Positions 1-8,239 of a stretch of 36,704 nucleotides of DNA are shown here, piece by piece. Every line of letters begins with the position of its first letter. Positions within the stretch are counted from its first letter, which is position 1. The notes under the pieces were generated by a model that saw nothing but the letters and a program-made list of their open reading frames with translations, was not told where the DNA came from and searched no databases. This DNA comes from Acidimicrobiaceae bacterium. GTDB lineage: Bacteria; Actinomycetota; Acidimicrobiia; Acidimicrobiales; Aldehydirespiratoraceae. The stretch spans positions 1 to 36,704 of the forward strand of contig JAPOYA010000009.1 in the NCBI GenBank assembly GCA_026706815.1. Reading direction: 5' to 3'. The translations under genes were made by a program, and so were the position numbers.

Positions 1-944
1 GAGCCGTTGATCTCAGCTGCCAGCAAGCCCGCGGCGCCGAGCAGTTCCCGAAGCAGCTTGTCGCGGCCCGGTTCACCAAGCACTGCCACCACACCGCCAG
101 GACCTCCAGGAGAGGCTGCGAGCTTGGGCTCGACGGCTTTCTCCGCAGCGTCGAACCCCCCCTTTTCGACGATGACGCGCACGGCGCGGCGGACTTGCTC
201 GGCCAGTGCCAAGCCCCCTTCGACGCAGCGCTCCCGGTCCACAGCCAGCGACCTTGTCTTGCCCACCCGCGTGGGGCTCCCCGCTTGCCCCCAGGGTCCG
301 GGACCCAAGGTCTCGGCGTCCACGAAACGAATCCGCTCAGCGGGAACCAGCGCCCTGTCGGGCGGAGGGACCTTGCTGGGCTCACAAAGCCTCTCCGCAC
401 AGGACAGCACGGCAGGAAGTGTGATCTCGCAGTCGAGCCACTGGTCGTCAAGTTCGCAGCCCAGGCTCAAATGCCCGCCGTCGAGCCTCAACTCTTTGAC
501 CGCGGTAGCGAATGGCAAGTCGAGCAGCTCGGCGATCTGTGGGGGTACTTGTCCGGTGTCGGCGTCGACGGAGTTCTTGCCGCACAGCACCAGGTCGAAA
601 GGGCCGTCTCGGATGAGCGCCGCGGCCACGGCTCGGGCGGTGGCCAGCGTGTCAGATCCCGCGAAGGCCGGGTCGGTGATCAGCACAGCATCAATCGCCA
701 CATCTCGGTCGAGTCCCCAGGCGACTGCCTCACGCAGCGCGTCCTGCGCACTCGGCGGACCCAACGTGTACACGGTGACCGAGCACTCCGATCGCTGTGA
801 GGCAAGCTCGACGGCCTTCGACACGGCCCTGCGGCAATAGGCGCTCATCTCCAGTTCCGCGCCGCTTCGAATCAGGCGTCCATCGGGCCCCAATGCCATC
901 TCTTCAATGGCAGGCACTTGCTTGATTGGCACAGCGATCCGCAT
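1..944 (-). CDS. Electron transfer flavoprotein, EtfB-like (possible EtfB-EtfA fusion), 3' end beyond window
   Basis: Reading from the ATG at 944 gives at least 314 open codons that leave the window without a stop. The N-terminus MRIAVPIKQVPAIEEMALGP and the stretch around residue 122 (NSVDADTGQVPPQIAELL) match the ETF beta/FixA family, which carries electrons from acyl-CoA dehydrogenases to the quinone pool. ETF beta subunits are usually about 250-265 residues. Here the frame continues, and residues about 282-314 (VVAVLGEPG...LLGAAGLLAAEI) resemble the start of an ETF alpha subunit, so a fused beta-alpha protein is possible. An AGGA lies about 8 nt before the start. The gene is 45 nt downstream of cobS on the same strand. 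The ETF beta identity is strong; the fusion is an inference from the visible part only. Confidence 0.8.
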   Translation of the reverse strand, partial: MRIAVPIKQVPAIEEMALGPDGRLIRSGAELEMSAYCRRAVSKAVELASQRSECSVTVYTLGPPSAQDALREAVAWGLDRDVAIDAVLITDPAFAGSDTLATARAVAAALIRDGPFDLVLCGKNSVDADTGQVPPQIAELLDLPFATAVKELRLDGGHLSLGCELDDQWLDCEITLPAVLSCAERLCEPSKVPPPDRALVPAERIRFVDAETLGPGPWGQAGSPTRVGKTRSLAVDRERCVEGGLALAEQVRRAVRVIVEKGGFDAAEKAVEPKLAASPGGPGGVVAVLGEPGRDKLLRELLGAAGLLAAEING

Positions 945-989
945 GAGTTCCTAGTCCCGCCTCTACGGTATCTTGCTAGCGGCTTGGAG

Positions 990-1739
990 CTAGAACCAAG
1001 CGGGCGCGTCGGGCAGTCGCGACAGAGTGACCAGCACGGCCAGCTCGCCGAGTTGTTCTGCGGCGCCGATGACATCGCCTGTCAGGCCTCCGAACCGGCG
1101 GCCGGCCAATACAGCTGCTAGAGCCACCACCGCGAGGACGGCTGTGCTTGCCGCCAACCCCGCCGCACCGGACAGAGCAGCGATACCGAAAACCAGCACT
1201 GCCACTGCGCTCACCCGACTGCGGGGGAGATCCGCGGCATATGCCGCACCCAACCCGGCCGATCGGGCTCCGCCCAGGGTCAGCATCAGCACCAGCGCAC
1301 CGGTTCTTCCCAGCGCGTGTGCGGCGACCAAAGCGATCAACCCCTCGGTCCCGTCCAGCTCTTGCAAAGCGCCGACTTTCCCCAGGGTCACCGATATCAA
1401 CGCCAACGCGCCGAAAGCACCGATTCGGCTGTCGCGCATGATCTCCAGCCGACGCTCCCGGTCGAGTCCGCCCAGAGCGTCGGCAGTGTCGGCCAAGCCG
1501 TCTTCGTGGAATCCACCGGTGAGGATCGCCCCCAGGCCACACACAGCCACCGCTGCGAGCGTTTGGTCGAGAACCTCAACGCCACCGAGGTAAGCCGTTC
1601 CCGTGATCGCTCCGATCATCGCGCCTACGACGGGAAACCAGCCGACGCTGCGGCTGATCTCGTCATCGCTGTCAGGGTGCAGCCCTCCCGGCAGACGGGT
1701 CAAGAACGCCCAGGCGTAGCGAAATCCGAACATGCTCAT
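990..1739 (-). CDS. cobS: Adenosylcobinamide-GDP ribazoletransferase (cobalamin synthase)
   Basis: CobS joins adenosylcobinamide-GDP to alpha-ribazole (phosphate), the last assembly step of the B12 nucleotide loop, in the cytoplasmic membrane. The family motifs GGFHEDGLADTADALGG and RRLEIMRDSRIGAFG are present, followed by several hydrophobic membrane segments, and about 249 residues is normal for CobS. The ATG at 1739 is preferred over an upstream start at 1769 because it overlaps the cobT stop in an ATGA junction, which implies translational coupling. It is the third cob gene after the riboswitch at about 3570-3705. Confidence 0.95.
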   Translation of the reverse strand: MSMFGFRYAWAFLTRLPGGLHPDSDDEISRSVGWFPVVGAMIGAITGTAYLGGVEVLDQTLAAVAVCGLGAILTGGFHEDGLADTADALGGLDRERRLEIMRDSRIGAFGALALISVTLGKVGALQELDGTEGLIALVAAHALGRTGALVLMLTLGGARSAGLGAAYAADLPRSRVSAVAVLVFGIAALSGAAGLAASTAVLAVVALAAVLAGRRFGGLTGDVIGAAEQLGELAVLVTLSRLPDAPAWF

Positions 1740-2746
1740 GGTGAAGGACCGGGGGAGTGATCTGCCCACTCCTCGAAAGTGGCCACTTCTACCACCGCGG
1801 CAGCAGCCATTCGAATCAATGGAACGGCGGCAAGGGCGCCTGAACCCTCGCCGAGCCGGAGATCGAGTTCAAGCAGCGGCTCGAGATTGAGATGTTCGAG
1901 CAGACGAACATGTCCCGGTTCGGCCGACCGATGACCCGCGATGCAGTGTTGCAACGCGCCGGGCGCCTCGGCCTCCAGGGGAAGCACCGAAGCAGTAGCG
2001 ATGAAGCCGTCCAGCACCACCGGGATCCTTCTTCGGCGAGCGGTCATCACAGCTGCGGCGATAGCGGCGAGCTCGGCACCACCGAGCCGCCGCAGGGCTT
2101 CCAAGGGCTGCACGGAACCCACACGCTCAAGCGCGTCCTGTACCACCAGCGCTTTGTTCAAAAGCGCCTCGCCGAAGACGCCGGTGCCCGGTCCGACCCA
2201 CTCGAGCCCGGACCCTCCCAACACCGATGCTGCCACCGCAGCGGCGGGAGTCGTGTTGCCTATGCCCATCTCACCCACGACCAGAAGGTCGGCGTCACAG
2301 TCCCCAACTGCAGCGATACCCGCCCGTACGGCAGCATCAAAGCGTTCCGGCGTCAGGGCATCGGTGGTGCGGATATTCCCGGTCGGGTCTCCAACTGCCA
2401 CATCCACAACCGAAACGGAAGCGCCAACCTGACTCGCCAATACTGACGCGGTGGCTCTGCCCTCCGCTAGAGCCGCAACCATCGCCGCGGTGATATCTGA
2501 GGGGTATGCGCTCACCCCTTCAGCTGCAACTCCGTGGTCTCCGGCGAACAGAATGGCGTGAGGACGCCCGACACTGGGGTTCCGGCTGCCCTGCCACCCC
2601 GCAAGCCAGACTGCGACACGATCCAAGCGCTCGAAGGCGCCGCCCGGGCGCAGGACCTGCGCGGCCCGGCTCCGGACGGCCGATCTTGCTGCCTCGTCAG
2701 GCGTGCTCAGATCCGCTAGCAGCCGGCTCAGCTCGGAATCAGACAT
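1736..2746 (-). CDS. cobT: Nicotinate-nucleotide-dimethylbenzimidazole phosphoribosyltransferase
   Basis: CobT makes alpha-ribazole phosphate from nicotinate mononucleotide and dimethylbenzimidazole, supplying the lower ligand that CobS attaches. The protein contains the family motifs FAGDHGVAAEGVSAYP, GEMGIGNTTPAAA and, near the C-terminus, LRLGEGSGA, whose Glu corresponds to the catalytic residue of characterised CobT enzymes. An open frame extends 30 codons upstream to 2836, but the ATG at 2746 (MSDSELSRLL) is chosen. It gives a usual length (336 residues) and overlaps the cobU stop by 8 nt. The 3' end overlaps cobS by 4 nt. Confidence 0.95.
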   Translation of the reverse strand: MSDSELSRLLADLSTPDEAARSAVRSRAAQVLRPGGAFERLDRVAVWLAGWQGSRNPSVGRPHAILFAGDHGVAAEGVSAYPSDITAAMVAALAEGRATASVLASQVGASVSVVDVAVGDPTGNIRTTDALTPERFDAAVRAGIAAVGDCDADLLVVGEMGIGNTTPAAAVAASVLGGSGLEWVGPGTGVFGEALLNKALVVQDALERVGSVQPLEALRRLGGAELAAIAAAVMTARRRRIPVVLDGFIATASVLPLEAEAPGALQHCIAGHRSAEPGHVRLLEHLNLEPLLELDLRLGEGSGALAAVPLIRMAAAAVVEVATFEEWADHSPGPSP

Positions 2747-3263
2747 CGAATTCCGCGTTCCGCTCCAAGGGGACGAGCATCCCCGCAACACACAGGTAAG
2801 CCGAGTCGGCGCGCTGGGCCATTCGTTGGTTGACACTGCCGAGGAGGTCCCGGAATCCTCTGGTCAGCGCATCGGGGGGGACGATGCCGGAGCCCACTTC
2901 GTTGCTGACGACATACGCCCGTTCACTGCGCTCGGCCAGCAGATCCGCGAGCCGAAGCGTTTCGTCGAGAATCTCCTGTGGTCGCTCCGAGAGCCTGTTG
3001 CTGAGCCACAGCGCAAGGCAGTCGACGATGAGGGTCTGATCTGGGGCGACAGATCCGACAGCGCCGAGCAAATCGACCGGCTCTTCTACGAGCGACCAGT
3101 GGTCGGGCCGATCCCGCTGATGGCGGGCAATGCGCTCGGCCATCTCCTCGTCGCCGGCGGTCGCGGTGGCGACGACGGTTACCGGCGTGAGTCGCCTGGC
3201 CGCGGCCCTGACCGCTATAGACGACTTGCCGCTGCGGGCGCCACCGCTGAGGAAGACCAGCAT
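2739..3263 (-). CDS. cobU: Adenosylcobinamide kinase / adenosylcobinamide-phosphate guanylyltransferase
   Basis: CobU phosphorylates adenosylcobinamide and then transfers GMP from GTP to give adenosylcobinamide-GDP, the CobS substrate. The P-loop GGARSGKSS is at residues 7-15. His48 lies in IARHQRDRPDHWSLVEEP, the position of the guanylylated histidine in known CobU proteins, and CLALWLSNRL follows. The length of 174 residues is typical. It starts 9 nt after the small lipoprotein gene and overlaps cobT, so it should share the riboswitch-controlled transcript. Confidence 0.95.
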   Translation of the reverse strand: MLVFLSGGARSGKSSIAVRAAARRLTPVTVVATATAGDEEMAERIARHQRDRPDHWSLVEEPVDLLGAVGSVAPDQTLIVDCLALWLSNRLSERPQEILDETLRLADLLAERSERAYVVSNEVGSGIVPPDALTRGFRDLLGSVNQRMAQRADSAYLCVAGMLVPLERNAEFDV

Positions 3264-3272
3264 CGGCTCGGA

Positions 3273-3485
3273 TCACCAGACCTCTCGTCGACTGGTCCGC
3301 AGCACGATTTCGTCATCTTCGGTGACGGTGTCGCCAGCACTTTCAGGCGCAGCATCGTCGCTGTTCTCGACCGTGCCGTCGTCGACTTGTTCGTCCGACG
3401 CGCTGTCGTCGCCGCTCTCGCTGTCGTCGCTGCAGGCAGTGCTGAAAAGGAGCAGCGCTAGCAGTGCGGCTGATATTCGTCTCAT
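3273..3485 (-). CDS. Small acidic lipoprotein, first gene of the B12-riboswitch operon
   Basis: The 70-residue product begins MRRISAALLALLLFSTACSD, a lipoprotein signal with the probable lipidated Cys at residue 18. The mature part is only about 53 residues, very rich in Asp, Glu and Ser, and probably disordered. The ATG at 3485 is preferred over in-frame upstream starts because a GGAGG lies just before it and it places the signal peptide at the N-terminus. It is the first gene after the cobalamin riboswitch and ends 9 nt before cobU. No family is recognised. Its position suggests a surface role linked to corrinoids or cobalt, but nothing in the sequence shows binding. Confidence 0.7.
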   Translation of the reverse strand: MRRISAALLALLLFSTACSDDSESGDDSASDEQVDDGTVENSDDAAPESAGDTVTEDDEIVLRTSRREVW

Positions 3486-3569
3486 TCGGATCCTCCGTAT
3501 GGCTCGAGGTTGTGACACGAGCGACAAGGGGACCGAGTCGCACGAGCCGTCCCTTCCTCGAGGGTCGGT

Positions 3570-3705
3570 TCGCGACGTTCGCTTCGAGGCGTCCGGACTT
3601 GTCCTCCTCACCGAGATGAGTCGACTTCACCGTTGCGGGACAGTGCCGGATTCAAACCGGCTTCGCTCTGACGAACAGGTGGATCCTACGCGCGGACAAG
3701 CCGCT
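3570..3705 (-). promoter_or_regulatory. Cobalamin (B12) riboswitch
   Basis: Read on the minus strand, this leader contains the conserved cobalamin-aptamer blocks in order. GAAGCCGGUUUGAAUCCGGC (about 3667-3648) forms the P3 arm, then come the core UGUCCCGCAACGGUGA and the B12 box AAGUCCGGACGCCUC (about 3600-3586). It sits about 100 nt upstream of the small lipoprotein gene and cobU-cobT-cobS, the usual target class. High adenosylcobalamin would be expected to reduce expression. The outer boundaries and the expression platform, between about 3570 and 3490 and near the GGAGG ribosome site, are approximate. Confidence 0.9.
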
Positions 3706-3739
3706 CGCGCGGGCTCTCAGCGCTCTTTCTCGGGCGAGG

Positions 3740-4567
3740 TCAGGAAACGGTGAGCTGGAGCAGCAGTCGACCCGAGCCTTCGAGTTCGACTTCGAACACA
3801 CCTGGGATCTCCGCAGGAAAACTGAACTCCGACGGTTGGCCGGCAGCGACCGGGTGCAGGATGTCGTAGCCGTGAACGTGGACCTCTTCGGCGGTATCGG
3901 AGGTGACCAGGATTGCCACTACGGAGTCGAGCCCAACGTCAACCCGCTGGTGACCGCCGACCGGTTGGCCACCGACAATCTCAACGGAGATCGTCTGCGA
4001 CGGCTCCGTCTCCTCCATCGGGCCACTGTCTTCGGAGACTTCCAAGGCCACAGTGTCGTCCACGACGGTTCCGTCGACGGCCATCGCCGAGTGGTCGTTG
4101 GAGGACAACTCGACCCGAATCTCGTGAACGCCTGGGGCCAGCGGCGGCAACTGGTGCCACTCGCCGTACAGACGCATGACCTTCACTCCGTCGATGTAGA
4201 GATGCATGTGCCCTTCGCCGTCGACATGCTCCGTGCCGACATTTTCCGGGGCGAGTCGGAAGTTCGCGGGCACGCTGTGCAGGAGCCAGCCTCCGGAGGG
4301 GTCTTCGAGAATGCGCGCCGACACCGACGGATACGGTTCGACGGCTGGTGTGGTGGCTGCACCGTGGGTGTGATCGTGAGTGTGATCGTGCCCGTGTGAC
4401 TCGGAATCATCGCTTGGCACGGTCGTTGTCGGACCCGAAGCAGCCACAGCAGTGCTGCTTGGGGACAGCGCATCGGTTGATGCGTCTTTGGAGTCATCCC
4501 CGCAGGCCGCGGCGAAGAGAGCCGAGGCAAGCACCACATTCAAGCATCGCCAAGAGAATTCGCGCAC
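3740..4567 (-). CDS. Lipoprotein with His-rich segment and cupredoxin-like C-terminal domain
   Basis: The GTG start at 4567 gives a signal peptide ending ALFAAAC-GDD, with lipidated Cys22, then a Ser/Thr-rich linker. Next come the His cluster HGHDHTHDHTHG (residues 58-69) and a middle domain with GHMHLYIDGVKVMRLYGEWH and PPLAPGVHEIRVEL, which resembles DUF4399-type His-containing domains. The C-terminal 70 residues (VHVHGYDILHPV, FSFPAEIPGVFEVELEGSGR) look like a cupredoxin fold. A metal-binding surface protein is likely; the metal is unknown. It lies directly upstream of the B12 riboswitch on the same strand, so a role with cobalt is conceivable, but copper or zinc is equally possible. Confidence 0.75.
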   Translation of the reverse strand: MREFSWRCLNVVLASALFAAACGDDSKDASTDALSPSSTAVAASGPTTTVPSDDSESHGHDHTHDHTHGAATTPAVEPYPSVSARILEDPSGGWLLHSVPANFRLAPENVGTEHVDGEGHMHLYIDGVKVMRLYGEWHQLPPLAPGVHEIRVELSSNDHSAMAVDGTVVDDTVALEVSEDSGPMEETEPSQTISVEIVGGQPVGGHQRVDVGLDSVVAILVTSDTAEEVHVHGYDILHPVAAGQPSEFSFPAEIPGVFEVELEGSGRLLLQLTVS

Positions 4568-4754
4568 CTGAAGGCCCTTGTTGAGGTTCGCCGACCCGGG
4601 GAGCAGGGCCGAGCATCATTCGCAGGATTCATAACCGAAACGCTACCAGCGCGCCCCCGGTCTCCCGTTCTCCCGGTCTCCCGTTCTCGTCTCGTGTACG
4701 GTGGTCCCAGAGGAGGGTATAGCGGGCATATGAAGCGCTCGGTACGGTTGGGGT
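4568..4754. promoter_or_regulatory. Divergent intergenic region between the His-rich lipoprotein and phosphoesterase genes
   Basis: These 187 bases separate two divergently transcribed genes and must hold both promoters. A possible -10 (TATAGC) for the plus-strand gene is near 4718, but no convincing -35 is seen. The middle contains a perfect 16-bp tandem duplication, listed separately. No ORF with coding character was found here. Confidence 0.4.
4656..4687. repeat. 16-bp tandem duplication, two copies
   Basis: The unit CCCGGTCTCCCGTTCT occurs twice without mismatch or spacer (4656-4671 and 4672-4687), in the non-coding gap upstream of the phosphoesterase gene. It is one of several short exact duplications in the gaps of this window. 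Confidence 0.9.
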
Positions 4755-5570
4755 ATGGACTACGTTGAGCCGAGTCGTGTCCTGCTGGCAGGCGACACTC
4801 ACGGCAACGGCCGCTGGGTCGGCAATCTCTGCAAGTTGGCCCAGCAGCACCGATGCGAAGTGATCCTGCAACTCGGCGACTTCGGCTATTGGCCCCACAC
4901 CTCCAAGGGCCGCCGCTTTTTGGACCAAGTCGACTGGCACGCCGAACGCTACGGCGTCAGTTGCCTCTACTGGATCGACGGAAACCACGAAAACCACGAA
5001 ATGTTGGCCGCCGAGGAAGCTGACGACGACGGGTTTGCAACCATCCGCGGCCGCTGCCGTTACGCTCCGCGCGGTCATCGCTGGCGTTGGGGCCAGGTTC
5101 GCTTCGGGGCACTCGGTGGCGCTTTCTCAATGGATCATCATTACCGCGTCGAGGGTGTGAACTGGTGGGCCGGCGAGATGCCCACCGATGCCGACGTGAC
5201 GCGTCTCGGCGACGATCCGCTCGACGTGTTGTTGTGCCATGACGCACCCGAGGGTGCGCCGATCCGAGAATTCGAGCTTCGGCCACGCGATGCATTGCTG
5301 TGCTTGCAAGTACGCGAGCGCATCCTGCAGGCGGTGAGAATCACAACGCCCAAGCTGGTGGTCCATGGCCACTGGCACCGCCGAACCAGCAGCGAATTGG
5401 CCTGGACCGTCGGCAGCGATGAGGATTCACGCAGGCTGTCCACACAGGTGGAGGGATTGGCTGCCGACAAGCAGGGCGATCACCGGGCTTGGGCGATCCT
5501 GGAAGTGGACCCCCTCGACTTCATCGACGGCGCAGCGCAAGTATCGCAAGCGCCTCGGACCGCCGACTGA
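4755..5570 (+). CDS. Calcineurin-like metallophosphoesterase
   Basis: The 271-residue protein has the full metal-binding signature of the family. This comprises GDTHG with Asp14 and His16, GD at 41-42, GNHE with Asn77 and His78, His162 in LLCHDAPEG, and the final VVHGHWH motif (204-208). These residues hold a binuclear metal centre that hydrolyses phosphate mono- or diesters. There is no signal peptide, so it is cytoplasmic. Similar short stand-alone enzymes are common in actinobacteria and their phages; the substrate cannot be deduced. It ends 9 nt before the SDR gene on the same strand, so the two may be co-transcribed. Confidence 0.85.
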   Translation: MDYVEPSRVLLAGDTHGNGRWVGNLCKLAQQHRCEVILQLGDFGYWPHTSKGRRFLDQVDWHAERYGVSCLYWIDGNHENHEMLAAEEADDDGFATIRGRCRYAPRGHRWRWGQVRFGALGGAFSMDHHYRVEGVNWWAGEMPTDADVTRLGDDPLDVLLCHDAPEGAPIREFELRPRDALLCLQVRERILQAVRITTPKLVVHGHWHRRTSSELAWTVGSDEDSRRLSTQVEGLAADKQGDHRAWAILEVDPLDFIDGAAQVSQAPRTAD

Positions 5571-5579
5571 TGCTAGAGA

Positions 5580-6407
5580 ATGCTCCCCATGCCTCAAGAT
5601 TCTGAATATCCGTCGCTGGCGGACAAGGTCGTGCTGGTGACAGGTGCAGGAGCCGGAATCGGTCGGGCAATCGCGCGGCGATTCGCCGCGGCGGGCGCCA
5701 AGGTCGCCGTCAACGATGTGGACGCAGAACGGGTTGGCCGTGTTGTAGCCGACATCGCTGCCAACGGCGGCAAGGCTACAGGGACGCCGGCCGATGTCTC
5801 TGACTCCACGGAGGTCAACTCCATGGTCGACGAGATCATCGAAGCCCACGGCACGATCGACGTGTTGGTCAACAACGCCGGACTGGTCAGCCCGATGCTG
5901 CACTTCTTTGAAGCGGACGAGGCCTGGTGGCGTCGAATCATCGACGTCAACCTCACAGGCCACTTTCTGGTGTCGCATCCCGTTGCTCGCATCATGGCCC
6001 GCAACGGAGGCGGTTGCATTGTCAACATGAGTTCCGGAGGGGCCACCAAAGCGCACAGAGCCTTCACAGCCTATGACGCAACGAAGGGAGGCATCGAAGC
6101 GCTGACCAGAGCGATGGCGCTTGATCTGGGGCCCTACAACATTCGTGTCAACGCACTGATGCCCGGTTCCATCGACACCACGGGCATGTCACTGGACGAC
6201 CGCAAACTAAGGGGCGAGAACGTGCCGCTGGAACGGATCGGCGAAGTCAGCGACATGACCGGGGCAGCTCTGTTCCTGGCATCTGACGATGCCGGCTACA
6301 TCACCGGAGATGTGATCAAAATCGATGGCGGCATGACCGCGCAGCAGCGCTCCGCCACCGTCGACATCATGCCACCGTCGGACTTTCCCAAACTCGAAGA
6401 TCTCTAG
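5580..6407 (+). CDS. Short-chain dehydrogenase/reductase
   Basis: A classical SDR of 275 residues. The NAD(P)-binding TGAGAGIG is at residues 21-28, with NNAG at 98-101. The catalytic Ser is 151 or 152, with Tyr165 and Lys169 in AYDATKG. The motif IKIDGGMT near the C-terminus is typical. An acidic residue after strand 2 (VNDVD) suggests preference for NAD over NADP. A second ATG four codons downstream could also be the start. The FAD oxidoreductase gene follows after 2 nt, so the pair is probably translated together and may act on the same unknown substrate. Confidence 0.85.
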   Translation: MLPMPQDSEYPSLADKVVLVTGAGAGIGRAIARRFAAAGAKVAVNDVDAERVGRVVADIAANGGKATGTPADVSDSTEVNSMVDEIIEAHGTIDVLVNNAGLVSPMLHFFEADEAWWRRIIDVNLTGHFLVSHPVARIMARNGGGCIVNMSSGGATKAHRAFTAYDATKGGIEALTRAMALDLGPYNIRVNALMPGSIDTTGMSLDDRKLRGENVPLERIGEVSDMTGAALFLASDDAGYITGDVIKIDGGMTAQQRSATVDIMPPSDFPKLEDL

Positions 6408-6409
6408 TC

Positions 6410-7630
6410 GTGGCCGCCGGCGTGTCAAAGCCGCTCAGGAGCAGCTACGACGTGGTGATTGTCGGTGGGGCGATGATCGGTTCGTCAATCGCCTGGTTCT
6501 TGAGCGATCTCAAGTCCGACAAGGGCGATTTCGACGGTTCGGTGCTGGTTGTCGAACGAGATCCGAGCTATGAGAACTCCTCGACAAGCCGAACCAACAG
6601 CTGCATGCGTCAACAGTTCTCCAACGGGCTCAATATCAAGATCTCCCAGTTCGGAGCGGAGTACGTGCGCAACTTCGCGCGCTGCATGGGGAACGATTCC
6701 GAAGCCCCCGAGCTTGCAGTCAACCATTTCGGCTACATGTATCTCGCCTCAGACCAGGAATTCGCGGACGTGTTGCGCTGCAACCAGCAGGTGCAGCGTT
6801 CCCTCGGTGCCGGAACGCGGATAATGAACCCCGGCGAGATCGCATCCGAGTACCCCTTCTACAATGTTGAGGACATCATCTGCGGCAGCCACAACCTCGT
6901 CGATGAAGGGTATTTCGACGGTGGCACGATGTTCGAGTGGTGGCGTAGAAAGGCCCGCCACAACGGCGTCGAATACCTGGCCAACGGAGTGGTCGACATC
7001 AATCGTCGGGCAGATGCCGTTTGCAGCGTAAGGTTGGCGACAGGAGAGGAGCTCTCGGTTGGCGACGTCGTCAACGCCTCGGGCCCCCGGGCCGCGCTGA
7101 CGGCTCGGATGGCAGGTCTGGAACTGCCTGTGGAGCCTCGACGCCGTTACACGTTCATGTTCGACGCGGCACAGAGGCTGGAGCGGGACCTGCCGTTGAC
7201 TATCGACCCCACCGGCGTGCATGTCCGCAGCGATGGCGACGTCTATATGGCAGGTTGCGCGCCCGATGACGATCTGGCCGTCGACTACGACGATCTGCGG
7301 ATGGACCGCGACATTTGGGAAGCCAAAGTCTGGCCCGCGTTGGCCCACCGAATCCCGTCATTCGAGCGCATAAAAGTCACGCACCAGTGGGCGGGCCACT
7401 ACGCCTACAACACGCTGGACCACAACGTCATCGTCGGCCGGCACAACGAAGTGTCCAACTTCATCTTCGCAAACGGTTTCTCCGGCCACGGGCTGCAGCA
7501 ATCACCCGCCATCGGACGCGGAGTGGCCGAACTGATCGCCTACAACGAATACCGAAGCCTCGATCTGAGTCCCCTCGGCTACGAGCGGATCGCCCGCCGA
7601 GACCCCTTCATTGAAACCGCAGTCATCTGA
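6410..7630 (+). CDS. FAD-dependent oxidoreductase, FOXRED1/DAO family
   Basis: The GTG start is 2 nt after the SDR stop and gives 406 residues. The N-terminus has the dinucleotide-binding fold (DVVIVGGAMIGSS, residues 14-26), followed by an acidic strand end (VLVVERD) and SRTNSCMRQQFS. The C-terminal GFSGHGLQQSPAIGRGVAEL is the conserved FAD-contact region of the D-amino-acid oxidase/sarcosine dehydrogenase superfamily, closest in style to FOXRED1-like proteins. It probably oxidises a secondary amine or amino acid derivative. The substrate and electron acceptor are unknown. Confidence 0.85.
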   Translation: MAAGVSKPLRSSYDVVIVGGAMIGSSIAWFLSDLKSDKGDFDGSVLVVERDPSYENSSTSRTNSCMRQQFSNGLNIKISQFGAEYVRNFARCMGNDSEAPELAVNHFGYMYLASDQEFADVLRCNQQVQRSLGAGTRIMNPGEIASEYPFYNVEDIICGSHNLVDEGYFDGGTMFEWWRRKARHNGVEYLANGVVDINRRADAVCSVRLATGEELSVGDVVNASGPRAALTARMAGLELPVEPRRRYTFMFDAAQRLERDLPLTIDPTGVHVRSDGDVYMAGCAPDDDLAVDYDDLRMDRDIWEAKVWPALAHRIPSFERIKVTHQWAGHYAYNTLDHNVIVGRHNEVSNFIFANGFSGHGLQQSPAIGRGVAELIAYNEYRSLDLSPLGYERIARRDPFIETAVI

Positions 7631-7650
7631 GTGAGCGGCGTAGGCCGAGA

Positions 7651-8214
7651 TCAGAGCTTGCTGATCGAGTCGCCTGTCCGGATCGTGCCGGGATCGACCA
7701 CTCGGGCATTGACGCCCCTGAGCTTCAGCGCCCTTCCGGTCTCAGAATTGACCCAGCGCAGCGCGTCGTGGCCGTAGCGGAGCTTGAATTTTCCGCATCC
7801 CAAGTGAGGCGCTTCCGTCACCTCGAGCGTGGCGCCGCCGATCCTGAGGCGAGTGCCCGCAGGGGCGTTCGCCTCGCTGATATCGAAGTCGGCGTACAGT
7901 TGGTCTCCAGCCGCCGGCCATTGGCCGGTCGGCCCCGCGATCAACTCGAGCACCCGGGAGTTCATGACGGTGACCTGCCTGAGGGGGTCGGCGCTGCCGT
8001 CCTCGGTGTGCCGGTCTCCACGGGAGAGCCAGTTGTCGCCGGCCAGGCCGCCTTCTAAGGTGAGCTCGCCCTGTTCTAGGATCTCGCGCTCATCGACCGC
8101 AGTCCGCGCCACGATCAGCCGGAGTGTTCCATTCTCGGCGGGCGCATTGCGGATCCTCGCCAAGCCTGCAGCGAGTTCTTCGATAGTCCGATGTGCAGTG
8201 TTCGCGGTCTGCAT
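7651..8214 (-). CDS. MOSC domain protein
   Basis: The 187-residue protein carries a MOSC domain, the C-terminal module of molybdenum-cofactor sulfurases that is also found in stand-alone proteins handling sulfur or Moco. Visible features are EGGLAGDNWLSRGDR, a central VTVMNSRVLELI and EAPHLGCGKFKLRYG, whose Cys is the conserved residue of the family. It is convergent with the FAD oxidoreductase gene and lies 25 nt downstream of the esterase-like lipoprotein gene. A link to the molybdoenzyme at 33415-36264 is possible but is not shown by position. Confidence 0.8.
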   Translation of the reverse strand: MQTANTAHRTIEELAAGLARIRNAPAENGTLRLIVARTAVDEREILEQGELTLEGGLAGDNWLSRGDRHTEDGSADPLRQVTVMNSRVLELIAGPTGQWPAAGDQLYADFDISEANAPAGTRLRIGGATLEVTEAPHLGCGKFKLRYGHDALRWVNSETGRALKLRGVNARVVDPGTIRTGDSISKL

Positions 8215-8239
8215 GCGGCGCCTCAGATCAGGGAGATGA

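Noticed and set aside
7..840. A 277-residue plus-strand protein at the left edge
   Set aside because: It is Ser/Ala-rich and antisense to a clear ETF beta frame.
3612..3720. A tRNA gene, suggested by the GGTTTGAATCC-like sequence
   Set aside because: The GAAUCC-containing arm is part of the P3 stem of the cobalamin riboswitch. No cloverleaf or anticodon arm can be formed.
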